NCBI RefSeq assembly: GCF_001411555.2 | Contig: NC_049911.1 | Span: 3,224,001-3,288,000, forward strand | Source of the DNA: Juglans regia | Lineage: Eukaryota > Streptophyta > Magnoliopsida > Fagales > Juglandaceae | Reading direction: 5' to 3' | Length of the DNA stretch: 64,000 nt | Program-made: the position numbers and the translations under genes | Part shown: piece by piece, positions 35,369 through 48,400 of the stretch | Numbering within the stretch: position 1 is the first letter of the stretch | Layout of the letters: the number at the start of each line of letters is the position of its first letter | The notes under the pieces: model-generated | Told to the model about the DNA's origin: nothing | The model's input: only the letters and a program-made list of their open reading frames with translations | Database searches by the model: none

Positions 35369-37044
35369 ATGAAACGTGTTGTGATTGAGGCTAAGCTCTT
35401 CGAGATAAGCAGGGATGGGCGTTATGTATTTTTGAGTGAGAAAGGAAGAAAAGGGGTGAAAAATATGAGTAGGGGTGGGGACTGCTAGGTGGTTTTGTAG
35501 AGCTCTGGAGGGTGGTTTGAAGACATCAGATAGGGGCTTCTACTCTGCCCACAGGGATGGGGACAGAGGCTATCTTGCTCAAAGTTGTTCCAATGCTAGA
35601 GGGACTTATATGGTTCTAGTTGAGTATGAAGGTGGTGGGAGAAGAAGTTTCATCTTTATCCCTGAAGGCAGAGGTGGCATGGGCTGGAGGAGCCTCATGG
35701 TGGTGTTGCAGGATACTGTTAAAGACGGTGGTGCACCTGTGAAACCTTTACATGGAGTCCTTTCGGCATCTTTCAGGGAGGCGTTAGTTGGTCGACATGA
35801 GGGGCCTTGGGTGGTGAAGGGGACAGAGACATCAGGTGTGCTCAAGGTTGGTGGTGGTACAGCTTTGGAAAGAGGTCAGTGCAGCGACGTCAATGGCAGG
35901 GAGGATGTTGGTCCGAATAAGGAAACAATGGTAGAGGCCTTAGCTGTCATCGAATCCCGTTTGGGAGAAATTTATGAAATTGTTGGTTGGTTGAAACGCT
36001 ACACTTCGGGACAGGAGGTGGAACCTCTTGGGGGCTTGGGAAAGGGCCAGGCCCCTAGCCTATCTGTGGGAGCAATAGTTGGGCCTCAGCCCAAGCCCAA
36101 TCTTGACCTGGTATCTGTCGGGACTCCAGCCAATCTCGACCCTGAATTTGTCGGGAATCTGCTGGGACTCCATGGGCCTATATCACCATCGACGATGAGG
36201 CTTCAGGTGGGCCCACCGCAAGTGACCGCGCCGATGGTCTCACCGCAGGCTGTCGCTTCATCGGAGATGACATCTACGCCGTCGGAGGGTATTTTTCCAA
36301 TGCGTCTGGGTATGGTTCGTAGCCAAACCAAGGGATCTATGCCTCCATTGGTTGCGAGATCTTCACAGACTTCGCCGATGGTGGTCAACGACTCGGCCTC
36401 GACTCATTCAACGCCGGCGAGGTTGGTAGATCAAATTCTACCGTCGCGCGAGGAGGAGAAATCGCAGATTCAGCATTCCTTCAGCAATTTTCAAGAAATA
36501 CTCCCAGAAAACGCCGATCCATATTGTAGAATCCCCTTCTATTCAGCTGGGTCTTTGTTCTACCTACGACGAACATCTCGAGGTATTATCAGAGGAAGGA
36601 GAAACAAGGGGGGTTTTCTTGGATGATAAAGTTGGGGGGTTATCGCAGGGAAGTTTGGAGGTTAATATGGACTTCTCGGATTCGCTGGCATTGGACAAAG
36701 TGGGTATCGTAGTGGAATGGAAAGGAAATAATCTGTTCGGGGGGGAGGGAGACGCAGTAGTAAGGGAGCCCTTTCCATTATACTGTTCGTTACCGAATGA
36801 TTTTGTATTCTCTGAGTGGGTATTCCAAACGGTAAAAGACATTCAATAGGTCGTGGGAATGAATTGTGTGGGATATGAAGAACAGTTTATGGCTCTTCTC
36901 ACGTCCATTGAGGCGAGTCATAATCAGACCACGAAAGCTGAGTCTAAGAAGAAAAGGGAGCTTAATAGGCTTAATTGGTCATTGAATGAGGGTAGCTCAA
37001 GCCGTGTTAGGTCCAAAGGGAAGGGTTTGACTGTGTCTTTATGA
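35369..37044 (+). pseudogene. LINE ORF1, frameshifted
   Basis: This probable RNA-binding ORF1 begins at the ATG at 35369 (KRVVIEAKLFEISRDGRYVF). It shifts frame near 35484 to continue as TARWFCRALEGGLKTSDRGF and IFIPEGRGGMGWRSLMVVLQ, the conserved head of plant LINE ORF1. A proline- and serine-rich middle follows. It shifts frame again near 36610 (DDKVGG), meets a stop at 36847-36849, and ends with CVGYEEQFMALLTSIEA and a basic tail. The terminal TGA at 37042-37044 overlaps the ORF2 ATG as ATGA. Confidence 0.65.
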
Positions 37045-40000
37045 AGCCAAAAATAATATCTTGGAACGTTCGAGGGTTGAACGAGGCTAATAAACGGCTA
37101 AGAATAAGAAACTTACTTCGGGATTGGAAGGCAGATATCGTATGTTTACAAGAAACCAAACTGAAATTGGTTAACAGAAAGCTCGTGAGAAATGTGTGGG
37201 GTTGTCTGTACGCGGATTGGGCTTTTCTAGCTTCTGAGGGGGCATCGGGCGGTATTCTGGTGATGTGGGATAAAAGGGTTGTGGTGAAGATGGACGAGTT
37301 TGTAAGGGAATTTATAGTGGCTTGCTCTTTTAAGATGGTAGAGGATAATTTCTTGTGGGCTTTTGCAGGTGTTTATGGACCGAACATTGACAATATTAGA
37401 AGCCGTTTGTGGGACGAATTGGCTGCTATCTATAGTGGGTGGGGACTTCCTTGTTGCATTGGAGGAGACTTTAATGTAGTAAGGTTCCCTAGTGAAAGAA
37501 GTGGAAGCACCCGATTACATCCAGCCATGGCTGAATTCTCAGAGTGCATTTTTTATCTAAATTTGGTTGAACTCCCGTTAGTTGGCGGCCTTTTCACATG
37601 GTCTAACAGTCAAACTTGGTCCCAGCTGAATAGATTCTTAATATCGCCGGAATGGGAAAGTCATTATCCAGAGGTATGTCAGAAGCGACTGCCCCGTCTA
37701 TGTTCGGATCATTTCCCAATATTATTAGATGGAGGTGGTATTCAAGGATGTCGTCGTTATTTCAAGTTCGAAAACATGTGGCTTAAAAGCGATGGCTTTG
37801 TGGAGATAGTAAGGCAGTGGTGGTCTTCCTACCAGTTTTCTAGTACTCCCTCTTATGTTCTTGCAGGCAAACTGAAAGTGTTAAAGAAAGATTTAAAGCT
37901 ATGGAATTTCCACTCATTTGGAAATATAGGGGAACAAAAGAAAACTTTAATGGAGGAGTTACAGAATCTTGAAAGGATTATTGAGGATAGAGCTCTTACC
38001 CCAGAGGAAGCTTCAAGCATGACAGCGATGGCATCAGAGTTGGAAAGGATTTTAACTTTAGAAGAGATCTCTTGGAGACAGAAGTCAAGAGCTCTTTGGT
38101 TAAAGGAAGGGGATCGAAGTACAAAATTTTTCCATAAAGTGGCCAACTCCCAACGGAGATCTAATTCTATCGAGATGCTGAAAATCAACGGTAGTGATTG
38201 CACAGAGGCCCCTGTGATCCGGGAACATGTGGTGAATTTCTATGAATTTTTGTTCACAGAAAAGGAGGGTTGGAGGCCCAAGCTAGATGGATTTGGTTTT
38301 GAGTCCATAGAACCACAGACAGCATCTTGGTTGGAAAGATCTTTTGAGGAGATGGAGGTTTTGGAGGTGGTTCAAAAGATGGTAAAGGATAAAGCACCAG
38401 GTCCCGATGGTTTTACGATGGGGTTTTTTCAAACATGTTGGGAGGTCGTGAAAGATGACATTATGAGTGTGTTTCAAGAGTTCTTCTCGGCAGGGAAATT
38501 CAAGAAAAGTCTGAATGCGACTTTCATTGCTTTGATCCCGAAGAAATCTGGAGCTGTCGAATCTTAGGCCCATTAGCCTTATTAATGGGATATACAAAAG
38601 TATTGCAAAGGTGCTTGCTAACAGGTTAGGGTCGGCAATTGATAAAGTAATCTCAAAGCCACAAAATGCTTTTGTAAGGGGTCGTCAGATTTTGGACTCG
38701 GTCTTAATTGCAAATGAATGTTTGGATAGTAGATTAAAGTCTGGAACTCCAGGCATTATTTGTAAACTAGATATGGAAAAAGCATATGATCATGTTAACT
38801 GGGAATTCCTCTTGTACTTACTGAAGAGATGTGGCTTTGGGGAGAGGTGGTGTAAGTGGATCAGATGGTGCATTTCAACGACAAGATTTTCAGTCTTGAT
38901 CAATGGTAACCCAGAAGGTTTTTTCAATAGCTCTCGAGGCTTAAGACAAGGTGATCCCTTGTCTCCTCTGCTTTTCGTTATAGTCATGGAAGCTTTGAGT
39001 AGGATGTTATTGGCTGTGGCCAATCATGGTCTTATGGCTGGTTTTTCGGTGGGGGATCCACAAAGGGGCCTTATCTCGGTTTCCCATTTATTATTCGCAG
39101 ATGACACTTTAATTTTCTGTGATGCAGAGCAAGATCAACTTAGGGCACTGAAGGCACTCCTTTATTGCTTTGAAGCAGCGTCAGGTTTAAGAGTTAACTT
39201 CGATAAATCAGAATTAGTGCCTATTGGAAATGTCAACATTTCTCGACAGTTGGCTAACACTCTTGGGTGCAAGGTCGCTTCTCTTCCTATGGCTTATTTG
39301 GGTTTACCATTGGGGCTGCTTCACGGGCTTTGTCTATTTGGAACACAGTTATTGAGAAAATAGAACGAAGATTGGCTGGATGGAAGAGACTGTATTTGTC
39401 GAAAGGAGGCCGGGTGACTCTTATCAAAAGTACTCTCTCTAACCTACCAACTTACTTCCTATCTTTATTTCCAATTCCAGCTAGTGTGGCGGCGCGAATC
39501 GAAAAGCTTTATCGGGATTTCTTATGGAGTGGGATGGGAGATGAATTCAAGTTTCATCTAGTCAGTTGGGATAAGGTATGCAGACCAATTTCTTCTGGTG
39601 GATTGGGGATAAAGAATTTGAGAACTTTTAATCGGGCACTGCTTGGGAAATGGCTTTGGAGATACAATGTGGAACTAGATGCTCTATGGAAACTAGTGGT
39701 TGATTGCAAACATGGTAAGATGGGAGGGGAGTGGTGTACTAGAGAGGGGAATGGGTCCTATGGGGTGGGGATTTGGAAGCATATACGACATGGATGGGGG
39801 GTGTTTTCTCGTCATACTAAATTGTTGGTGGGGGAGGGCACTCGTATAAAATTTTGGAGAGACATTTGGTATGGGGAGGAGGCTCTAGCAGATGCATTCC
39901 CTTCCGTGTTTCGTGTAGCATGTGATCAAGAGGCTTCTGTGGCTGATCTCATGGTTCGTTCAGGGGATCAACTCCATTGGAATGTCATCTTTAGTAGAGC

Positions 40001-40673
40001 AATACATGACTGAGAACTTAACAGTGTTGAGGCCTTTTTTAGTCGAGTGTACTCTACAAGGATGTCTGGTTTGAGAGAAGATAAGTTGTGGTGGAACCCG
40101 GCAGGTAAGGGTGTTTTTTCGGTTCGCTCCTTCTATAAGTCTCTTACTAAGCTTCCAAACACACATTTTCCTTGGAAAGGTTTGTGGAGGAATAAGGCAC
40201 CTCCAAAAGCATTATTTTTTACTTGGACAACGGCTCTGGATAAGATTTTGACCACTGATAATTTGCGGAAGTATTGGGTTATTATTCTAGAATGGTGTTG
40301 TATGTGCAAGAAAGCTGGCGAGACAATGGATCATCTTATGCTACATTACGAGATAGCTAGAGCAATGTGGTGTGATGTGTTCATTCGAATAGGGTTGATT
40401 TGGGTCATGCCGGCTACAGTGGTAGAGTTATTGGATTGTTGGGTAATGTCAGGTGGTGCTCCACAAATCAAAGCGGTGTGGAAGATGGTTCCTATTTGTA
40501 TTATGTGGTGCATATGGCGGGAGCGTAATGAGCGGACATTTGATGATAAGGAGCGGACAATAGAGGATCTTAGAATTTTATTTTACCGCACCTTACTTCT
40601 GTGGTCGAGTGCTGTAGATTTTAATGGCCTAAATGTACATGATTTTCTTCTTTCTTTTTTAGCAACTAGATAG
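37041..40673 (+). pseudogene. LINE ORF2: endonuclease-reverse transcriptase, broken
   Basis: The apurinic-type endonuclease at the N-terminus shows SWNVRGLNEANKR, VCLQETKL, GVYGPN, CIGGDFNVVR and CSDHFPILL. The reverse transcriptase shows [63 protein letters not shown] and the catalytic FADD ([10 protein letters not shown]). The zf-RVT region follows (KGLWRNKAPPKALFF; CCMCKKAGETMDHLML). Three lesions are visible. There is a one-base frameshift at about 38555 (before NLRPISL) and another at about 39316 in a run of G. A stop TGA at 40010-40012 falls where the family has Trp. No active enzyme can be made from this copy. Confidence 0.88.
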
Positions 40674-40756
40674 GTCATATCTCTTGTATTCCACCTTGTA
40701 TACCTTGGCTTGGCCTATTCTTATTTATACTATTGTTTACTTATCAAAAAAAAAAT

Positions 40757-41082
40757 ATCGATGTCTTATCCTGCTTGTATTGAGGTTTTTGAGGCTTGCT
40801 TGTAGTCTTCATGAGGTATCAATGTCTCATTCATCATTTCTCCTGCACCATCTTCACTACCCATATCCTCAGAGGTATTTCAACATAGTGCGTGTTCATC
40901 ATTCTTTTGCTATTCTATGACCCACATCTTTGAAATCATCAGTTGTATCCTTCTCTTAACAATGACTTTTCCATTGCCATATAGGCTTTCTGATCAATGC
41001 ATTGAAGCTCTAGGTCACTGGTATTGCATTTATTTATAAGGTTATTCAATGTATATATCTGAGAAAAGGAAGCGCTACTTGC
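40757..41082. other. Spacer between the LINE tail and the damaged minus-strand gene
   Basis: About 330 bp with no coding signal. It may include the 3'UTR of the minus-strand gene that ends at 41083. Confidence 0.3.
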
Positions 41083-42787
41083 TCAGCATAAGGAGCTGGC
41101 AGCATAAGGAGCTGGCATATTGTAGTTTTGATAAGATATGGTTGGATTCACTTGGGCTGGCATATGAATAGTAAATGGCTCTTGAATCTGATGTCTCATG
41201 TGGTTTTCTATAGCTATTGAAAATGGGTCTTGATCAATCTGATCAGTAACTTGGTTTTCTATAGCCAGTGAAAATGGGTCTTGAATCTGGTCATTTTCGA
41301 TAGTTATAGAAAATGGCTCTTGAATCTGATCTCTCACTTGGTTTTCTATAGCGAAAATGGCTCTGGTATCCAATCTCTTCCTAGAAGATCATTAGAATCG
41401 ATCATCCCTTGGTTCCAAGTTGCCATCCTTGAATTTTCTTTTACTAGGTTGCTAAAATTCTCATCTAGTTGAGGAGCGAAATCCACAATCATCCCTTCAC
41501 ACAACATTTGAAGAAAATAAAAGAAAGTTAAAGAGTACTGTTTTTAGTTACCAAGACCTGAACATAATTAAGAATAGGAAGAAACGCAACTCATTACCTG
41601 TTGAATCATTTGCTGGAAAGTATGGTTGATTGGTTTGTTCATCAGCCTGAACTTGTTGCACCAGAGCCAATGGAGCAGTGGTACTCGAGAAATAAGGCAA
41701 CTGATAGCTGGAGTTGATGTTTAACCCATCTCCATTGTAATCCAGGGAAAACTCTTTTGTCTCATTGTTGAAACCTGAGTGGAAGCAAGGGGAAGATAGA
41801 CCTGGGAATGGTCTTGTGCTCAGCATCGACATCCAGTTGTCGCATTGCAGGAGCTTATCCAAGTGTTTGTCAAGGTTTCTAGGAGGAAACTCAATATAGT
41901 GCCTCCTGAGGATAGCATGTCAACAACAAAGTTCATTACTTCTAGTACCCATAAGATTCATATATAAGTTATATTAATAGAAAAAAAAAAGAAAAAGAGG
42001 AGATATTCACAGCTATAGAAGTTAAAAAACAGCGACAAATAACTGAAATTTGGTAGTTTGACACATAAAAAAGCTAAAAAGAAGGAAAGTATAGAAACCT
42101 GTGAATTAGAGCTTGACCATCAGTGAAGTCTGAAGTAGTTTTCCAAATTGTACGTTTTCTTGGCATTGGATCAATCTCTTGGTAGAACATAGGTGGAGTA
42201 TTAAGCTGAAAAATAAATGTTGATAACACTCAAACATGAAAGAATTTAAACATCATACTTCAATAAATCTCAATCTTATTGAAAACCAACGATTTAACTA
42301 ACCTCGATTTCAAGAATTCCCGGCTGACCTTCCGCGATCGAAGCTCTGATTGCTAGAATATTAAACCATTCTATTTCAATCTTGCTCTTCAAACCATCCT
42401 TCATGATTTCCCACACAAGTCGTCTGTTTGCATAGTTAACACTTTGCCACCAAAGCACCTTCACGTTTAGAAACTTCCTGTACATATATTTCAGCCAACA
42501 TGCATTAATTAGAAACTGTTTGTTCTTTTATTTATTGCAGCTTTCAGATTTTGGGGTATCACCTCCCATGAGCCAATTCTAAGAAATGATGCACAGAAGT
42601 TTGAAGCCTTCAACTTCTCAGCATCATTGCTAGCCTTGGCTTCAACCCAGCCCTGAACTGCATCACATCTAGAACTGTTGTTTGAGTGGAAAATCTTCCT
42701 CTCCACTAAGTCTGAGAAAGAGTCTGTTTTCGTCAATGTCAAACCGATGGGAGGTAACTTCATAAGAGTTTCTCTCAATTGAATAGC
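41083..42787 (-). pseudogene. Damaged gene of a plant-specific nuclear-type family (TRF-like?)
   Basis: Exons at 42787-42563, 42477-42303, 42205-42099, 41905-41598 and 41494-41083 join at GT-AG sites. They read AIQLRETLMKLPPIGLTLTK, EKLKASNFCASFLRIGSWE, EVSKREGALVAKC, RRLVWEIMKDGLKSKIEIEW, FYQEIDPMPRKRTIWKTTSD and HYIEFPPRNLDKHLDKLLQC. I recognise this as a plant family of unknown biochemical role, sometimes labelled TRF-like; the name is uncertain. An extra base near 42437 breaks the frame between VAKC and YANRR. A 4-bp loss near 41354 breaks it inside a tandem peptide repeat of the form QIQxPFSIAIENQVRD. The exon that should precede 42787 was not found. The gene is probably inactive, unless the two indels are assembly errors. 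Confidence 0.65.
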
Positions 42788-44315
42788 CTATATGTTATAT
42801 CGAGGTATTGGCATAAGGGGAAAAAAAAGAAGAAATTAAATGAATAATAAATACCATAAAAATGAAAATAATCAATGTTTAATCAACTCATGCACTATCA
42901 ACAACGTGGAAAAATTAGGACAAGCAGCACATATTGCTTAAAAGTGGTGCTACTCTGCCACCTGGACAATGTCCACCCTGTGTGCCGACTAATACAATTT
43001 GTATTCTTTTTTTATTTTTTATTTCAAATATCTTTTAAACATTTTTAAAAAATAAAAAAAATACTAATACACTAATAGTTACTTTCTTAACCATTAAGAA
43101 TTTTTTTTCCTTAAAATATATGAGGGAGCAAAATGGAGAGGCATACTAACATTATTCATTGCTTAACGTTGAAAGGAAAATTACTAATCAATAATTAGAA
43201 TTATGATCAATAACTAGAAAGTGCACGAAAAGATAATTGCTTGATTAGAGTGCGAAGATCTAGCCCCAAAGAGAGGAAAAGTAGTTATTATTTATATTAA
43301 TCGCTATAAAATTCTTGGTTTTCCATTTTTTTAATATTTCAAAAAGAAATCAACTTTAATCCCAACATCTTTAAACCTAAAAGAGTTTTCTATATATTTA
43401 TAAGAAAAAGAAACAAACTTTTCATCTAATCATTTATATTGATTTCAAAAAATCTAAAATAACTTTACAAAAACTCAAAGAGTACTGCTACGGGTCCCGA
43501 ATTCGGGACCCGAAAAATGTTCCGAATAGAGTAAATTTTTTTCTTCTTTTTTTTTCATGTATTATTTTAATCATCATAAACATTTTTTAAAAAAATAAAA
43601 AACTTACAACATCATTAAAAAATATTTTCTTAATCATTTGATAAAAAATAAAAGTTCTATTTGAAACATTTTTTGGGTCTCGAATTCGGGACCCAAAGTA
43701 TTTCTCAAACTCAAAATAAAACCACACAAAAGTTTTATAGTAATATTAGATACAATCATGAATAGTGTAAGTATTGTGTACTCATTTTAAAAAAAAGTAG
43801 GATCTATTATTAAAAACTTAATTTTTTTTTTATGTGAATCTCATAAACTTTTGACTACTCTTTTGATAAATAAAAATTTGTTTAACGATAAAATTATAAA
43901 AACAAAAACTTTTGAAACTTAGCAACTATACCCACTTTTGCAAATCTCGATAAAAAGAAAAAAAAAAACTCTCAAAATTTTTTTTATTCAAAATCCTCAT
44001 TTTCTTTTTCTTTTTTTTTTTAAATATTTGAATTTTCTTTTTTTTCAAAATATGACACTAAACATCTCTGATCCAGCTCGATATTTCTTTTCCATTTGCT
44101 TCCAAAAGTTTGACAAATTTACATATATTTATCACTTTCAAAAATAGTGGAAGGGATGACAAAAGGGAAAAACTTGCTTTTGAGCAGAAAGAAATCGAAG
44201 AGAGTATTGGAAAAAAGCCTCCACAATGATGCAATGTACGTAAATAAAAGTAGAAATTAAGCTTAGATCAATTAGCTATATGATCTTAGTTTACTACATT
44301 GTGTTCATCAAATAA

Positions 44316-44350
<35 letters not shown>

Positions 44351-45082
44351 CGGTTTATATATGATCATGTTGTAATTTGCAAGTGTTGTTGGTGGATTGT
44401 TGGGTTCTAGGGTTTATATTTGATGTGAGACTAGACTAGACTAATATATATTAATTAACACATATATCTGAGTTCGAACCCTGACTATACATTCAATCCC
44501 ATTTAATTAAATATTGACACAGAAGAAATCCCAGATGGCGTGATTTAGGTGGATTCCCTTATAACACATATCCCCGAAAACTCAAGGTGTAAGCTATCTT
44601 GATCAGTTTGGAAGAAAAAGGTTAGAGTCGATCGGAAGAACTAGTTCAAATCTCGATTATTAGTACCATTTTAGTCAGCTAGCCCTGTTTTAAGACTTCT
44701 TAACTGTATAAGAAACCTTATCATACAACAACAAAGAAATTCACTAATTGCATGGCATGCACAATTAATGAAGTTTTTTTTTTTACATTGAATTGATCGA
44801 GTTGGATCGCGTGCTATATGATTAAATATATATATATATATATATATGTATTCGGAAGGCTTATAATCTGAATACATGATTTATAGCATATATATATACA
44901 TACATACATATACATATATTGATGATACATGTCAAGTTGTTTGGCTAGAATCCTCGTTAGATATACAGCATGCTGCATATTGTTATATCAGAAACCAATA
45001 TCCATCCAGAAAACATGATCAGCAAATGGGAAGATCGAAGTGAATTATCACCTTAATGATTTAATTAACCATGCATGCATCT
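42788..45082. other. AT-rich intergenic DNA with a MITE and TA microsatellites
   Basis: No gene was recognised. It contains the Mutator-like MITE at 43480-43706 and (TA)n runs at about 44318-44348 and 44826-44847. At about 44471 'gagttcgaaccctg' resembles a tRNA B box, but no matching A box was found upstream at the right spacing. Confidence 0.45.
43480..43706. mobile_element. Mutator-like MITE, 227 bp, with 9-bp target duplication
   Basis: Exact 9-bp duplications AAACTCAAA occur at 43471-43479 and 43707-43715. The left end reads GAGTACTGCTACGGGTCCCG and the reversed right end GAGAAATACTTTGGGTCCCG. The similarity continues inward for about 45 bp (GAATTCGGGACCCGAAAAATG). Each end contains the palindrome GGGTCCCGAATTCGGGACCC (one base changed on the right). 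The interior is AT-rich. A 9-bp duplication fits Mutator-like elements. Confidence 0.8.
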
Positions 45083-45087
45083 AATAT

Positions 45088-45483
45088 TGTTAGAAATAAT
45101 AGATCAAAATATACAGCGGAAGCAATATTACCACACAGGAAATATTTCGGATCTAGTGCAGTTGTTCCACAGATTCTTCAGTATCATTGTTCATCCAGGA
45201 TTTTCACATCGATGGTGGAGTGTGCTACGTGATAATACCAGAGCAACACCCACACGTTCCACAGCCTAGATGCCGTGACTAGAGAGAACCATTTGAGAGA
45301 GAATTTATTTGTTCAAGTGTCACCTCTAAAGAGAGGGAGAGACTATTTAAATAGCCTCTCTAGTGTAACCCCCTGGCTGGCCATTAAGGGCCAGTCATCA
45401 AGCCTCATAAAGTGGTTTAAGAGCCACTTCATAACCCCAAGAGGAGGTGAAGGGGTGCCCACTATGGGTGCCCATTTCTTACA
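45088..45483 (-). repeat. 3' LTR of the LARD
   Basis: Starts TGTTAGAAATAATAG and ends TTTCTTACA on the plus strand, so the element's own strand reads TGTAAG...CTAACA. A TATA-like CTATTTAAATAG lies at 45343-45354. It differs from the other LTR by one C/T (near 45250) and one A/C (near 45475). Confidence 0.92.
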
Positions 45484-45495
45484 TCTCCCACTCAC
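45484..45495 (-). other. Polypurine tract of the LARD
   Basis: The minus strand reads GTGAGTGGGAGA immediately before the 3' LTR. A purine-rich run in this position primes plus-strand DNA synthesis. Confidence 0.7.
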
Positions 45496-48400
45496 ACATA
45501 GTGGGCAAGACCCCAGGTCTGCATCTCTCAATATGTTCTCAATCTTATTCATACTGGCAAATAGGTCGTGCGACCATCGAGCACAGCTGTAAAAGAAAAA
45601 TAGGAGCACTATACCAAATCTCTCCTAGAAAAGACCAGCATAGCAACATCCCTAAAAGTGTCTCGTTATGCCCCGACTCATTTGGTCACATCAGACTAAG
45701 CATCCCTAATTCCTCTCGAGTCCAAATGACTTAGAGCAATGCTCAATCTCCATAAAACATGATGTACTCACAGCTATATTGCAACTCCCAAGAAGCAACA
45801 TAACTTGCCGGCAATGAGTATACACCATTATCGATGTGTTACCAAATAGTCTTCCCTTCGCACTCATGTCATTTAGTTTCAATCCAGTCGCTTTCCCAGC
45901 AATGCCTCTTTAGACCGCATCATTCATGGCCATAGATAACATGCCAAAGTAGCAGACACTAAAACATCAACCTCGTGACATAGTCAAAGGTCTCCTAAGG
46001 GCATAAATAAATTATGGTTATCAATTATAACTTACAGGACTCACACGGTGAGGAAGCAGGGAACCATTCACTCACCTCTACTGTTGGTCGCAAAAGCACA
46101 TGTAGTATGAAATACATGCTACGGTGGAGTTCTCTTCCCAAAGAAAGAGCGTATATCTATTCTCAATTCACCGTACAGATTTTAGTCTAGTCGCTATCTC
46201 AGCGCCTAACTCGAGTCCCTCCATTTGCTCGCTATCCAAAGTGCCAAAGAGGATCTCGCATCTGGCTAAACCACAGGCTACATGGTATGTGGGTAACCAT
46301 GCACGGTCCTTAGACCTCATCTTAGCTCCCACTAAGGCGACATATCTTTTTGTGTCTTACAACTTATCTCTCTCTAGACAAGTACTGAGTGACACATTAT
46401 CTCATCTTTGCTCGCTACCTCTTTGTAGCGCCAAAGGCGATCGCTCGTGTGAGTGAGCCGATCTAAGCCTGTCAATATACCTTTTTCACCATAACTCCTA
46501 AATTTATGATGAATGTGTGTGCATACCAAAGAATGCTTCCAATCACGCCACATGTTCATAGAACACATCAGTATCATGTGCATGACGAGCAATATCGTGA
46601 GGTACAGAGAAATCACATGGTCAACAACAAATTATTAAACCACAACTCTCAAGTGGTGTTTAATGACCATTTCTCTACATGCGCATTCTAATGTATAGTA
46701 ACTTTCCAAAACATGCTCGTACCAAGAGACTCAACTTTTACATGTAAAAGTCATTTGCACAATCATGAAGTCAGCGATGACTCATCGCGAATCTCATTTA
46801 GGTCAAACTCACAATATAAGCCGTAGATTCTAGTCAGCAAGTCTAACTGAGATTTTTAAGAATCTACAAAGTGACCACAAATGTTATTCAGCAAACTTAA
46901 TTTGCGACTTCAATGTTTTATTTAAATCTCTTACACTCAACGAAAGCATGTGAGATGACCATTATTTATTTTTCATTAAGGGTAAAGCGATTAGGGCCTT
47001 TGCTCCTAAAGACAATCATAATAGTCTAGTCGTTACTATTAACGACAATCGCATCACAAACTCACTTAACCAAGTAAGCCATATTTACCCTCTAACAAAA
47101 ACTTAATCTCTAACTCCCATGAGCAAACCATAATGGAAGCATCAAACAGTATAGGCAAAACTAGATTCTTTAGTATTTTCCATCTCATTAATTGTCTATG
47201 GATTTTGAACAAGAGCTCCTAGAAACTGTTTTCCTAAAAAACAATCTCACAAGACATGAAATCTGAGCTTCTTTTCACAAACCCATGTCCATCACCTCAT
47301 AGTATGGAAAACCTCTTATTAGGCGACAATTAATTATCTAAGATAATCAGTTCGCAATATCTCTTATGATAACAGTTTTCTAATATTGTCAACAGCGTTC
47401 AAAGAATCCCATTTATTCAATAGGTCGTTTAATAACAAAAAAACAACTAGGTACATTGGATATCTTTGAATAGATGGTTTGTTGAGGCCGCATTTAAACA
47501 GCACCAGCAGCATTCATTCGCTTTTTGTATCAAAATAGTACTAGCAACAATCATGCGCTCACGGTACTTAATGCCTAAACATCACAAGAGCCAACCATCT
47601 AATTCTCCTATGAGAATCAGCTATTTAACACCTTCAAGAAAAGTTTCAATAAATATGCGATCAATAGCTATCTAAATGCAACTCAATTAGTGCCAAGAGA
47701 TGGATCTATACCTTTATCAACTCCACTTTTCCTGTCAATTAGATCAACAACCCCAGGTTGGATCATATAAGTGAAGCGAATCTAAGATTCTATGTTGGGA
47801 TTCCTACTATGTGAATTCAATACCATTAGCGGAGCCATATTACAAATATTCTCTTCTAGTCTCTAAACGACGAGAAAATATTGATATAAAACTACCACGC
47901 TATTTATGAGGATCCTTATATTCTATAACTTTTGGGAGTCACTATCACTAATGGTACACCTTAAGTCAAACTCAAAGGTATACTCCCACTAGTTGTTGAA
48001 TTACTCCCACTATTTTCGGCGATCTTATAAATATAGAATTTTGAAAAAATAAGGTTAAGGTAATGTGGAATGAAATGTGATGAAAACGTTCTTTCCAAAA
48101 ATAAGTGTTACAAAAATCCACAATTCCCCACCCTCGCCGAAAATACGAGTAATTTTCTTGACTCAACCAAAAAAAATGATCAAGTTTAGATCCTCTCGAC
48201 TTTTAATAGAATTCACGTTTGCACAAAATAGTCACTTAGCCTTTCTCAAAAGCGAATGAACTCGATATAAGGACGACAAATCAAAATTAAGGCTGCAACC
48301 CATATTACATCAACCCAAGTGTAATGTAACAACTGCTTTGCGCCATAATTCATTTATAACACCATTCTCAGCAAGTCAATAAACTGCGAGATAATTGTTT

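Larger units (their letters stand above)
35310..40756 (+). mobile_element. Near full-length L1-type LINE retrotransposon
   Basis: A G-rich leader (from about 35310) is followed by ORF1, ORF2 and a short 3'UTR ending in an A tail at about 40746-40755. ORF2 has endonuclease, reverse transcriptase and zf-RVT regions in the order typical of plant L1 elements. Several frameshifts and stops make it non-autonomous. The 5' border is approximate and I found no secure target duplication. It lies in the same transcriptional direction as the SHG1-like gene and downstream of the damaged minus-strand gene at 41083-42787. Confidence 0.85.

Noticed and set aside
44471..44484. B-box-like GAGTTCGAACCCTG suggesting a tRNA or SINE
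   Set aside because: No A box at the right distance and no cloverleaf could be drawn.
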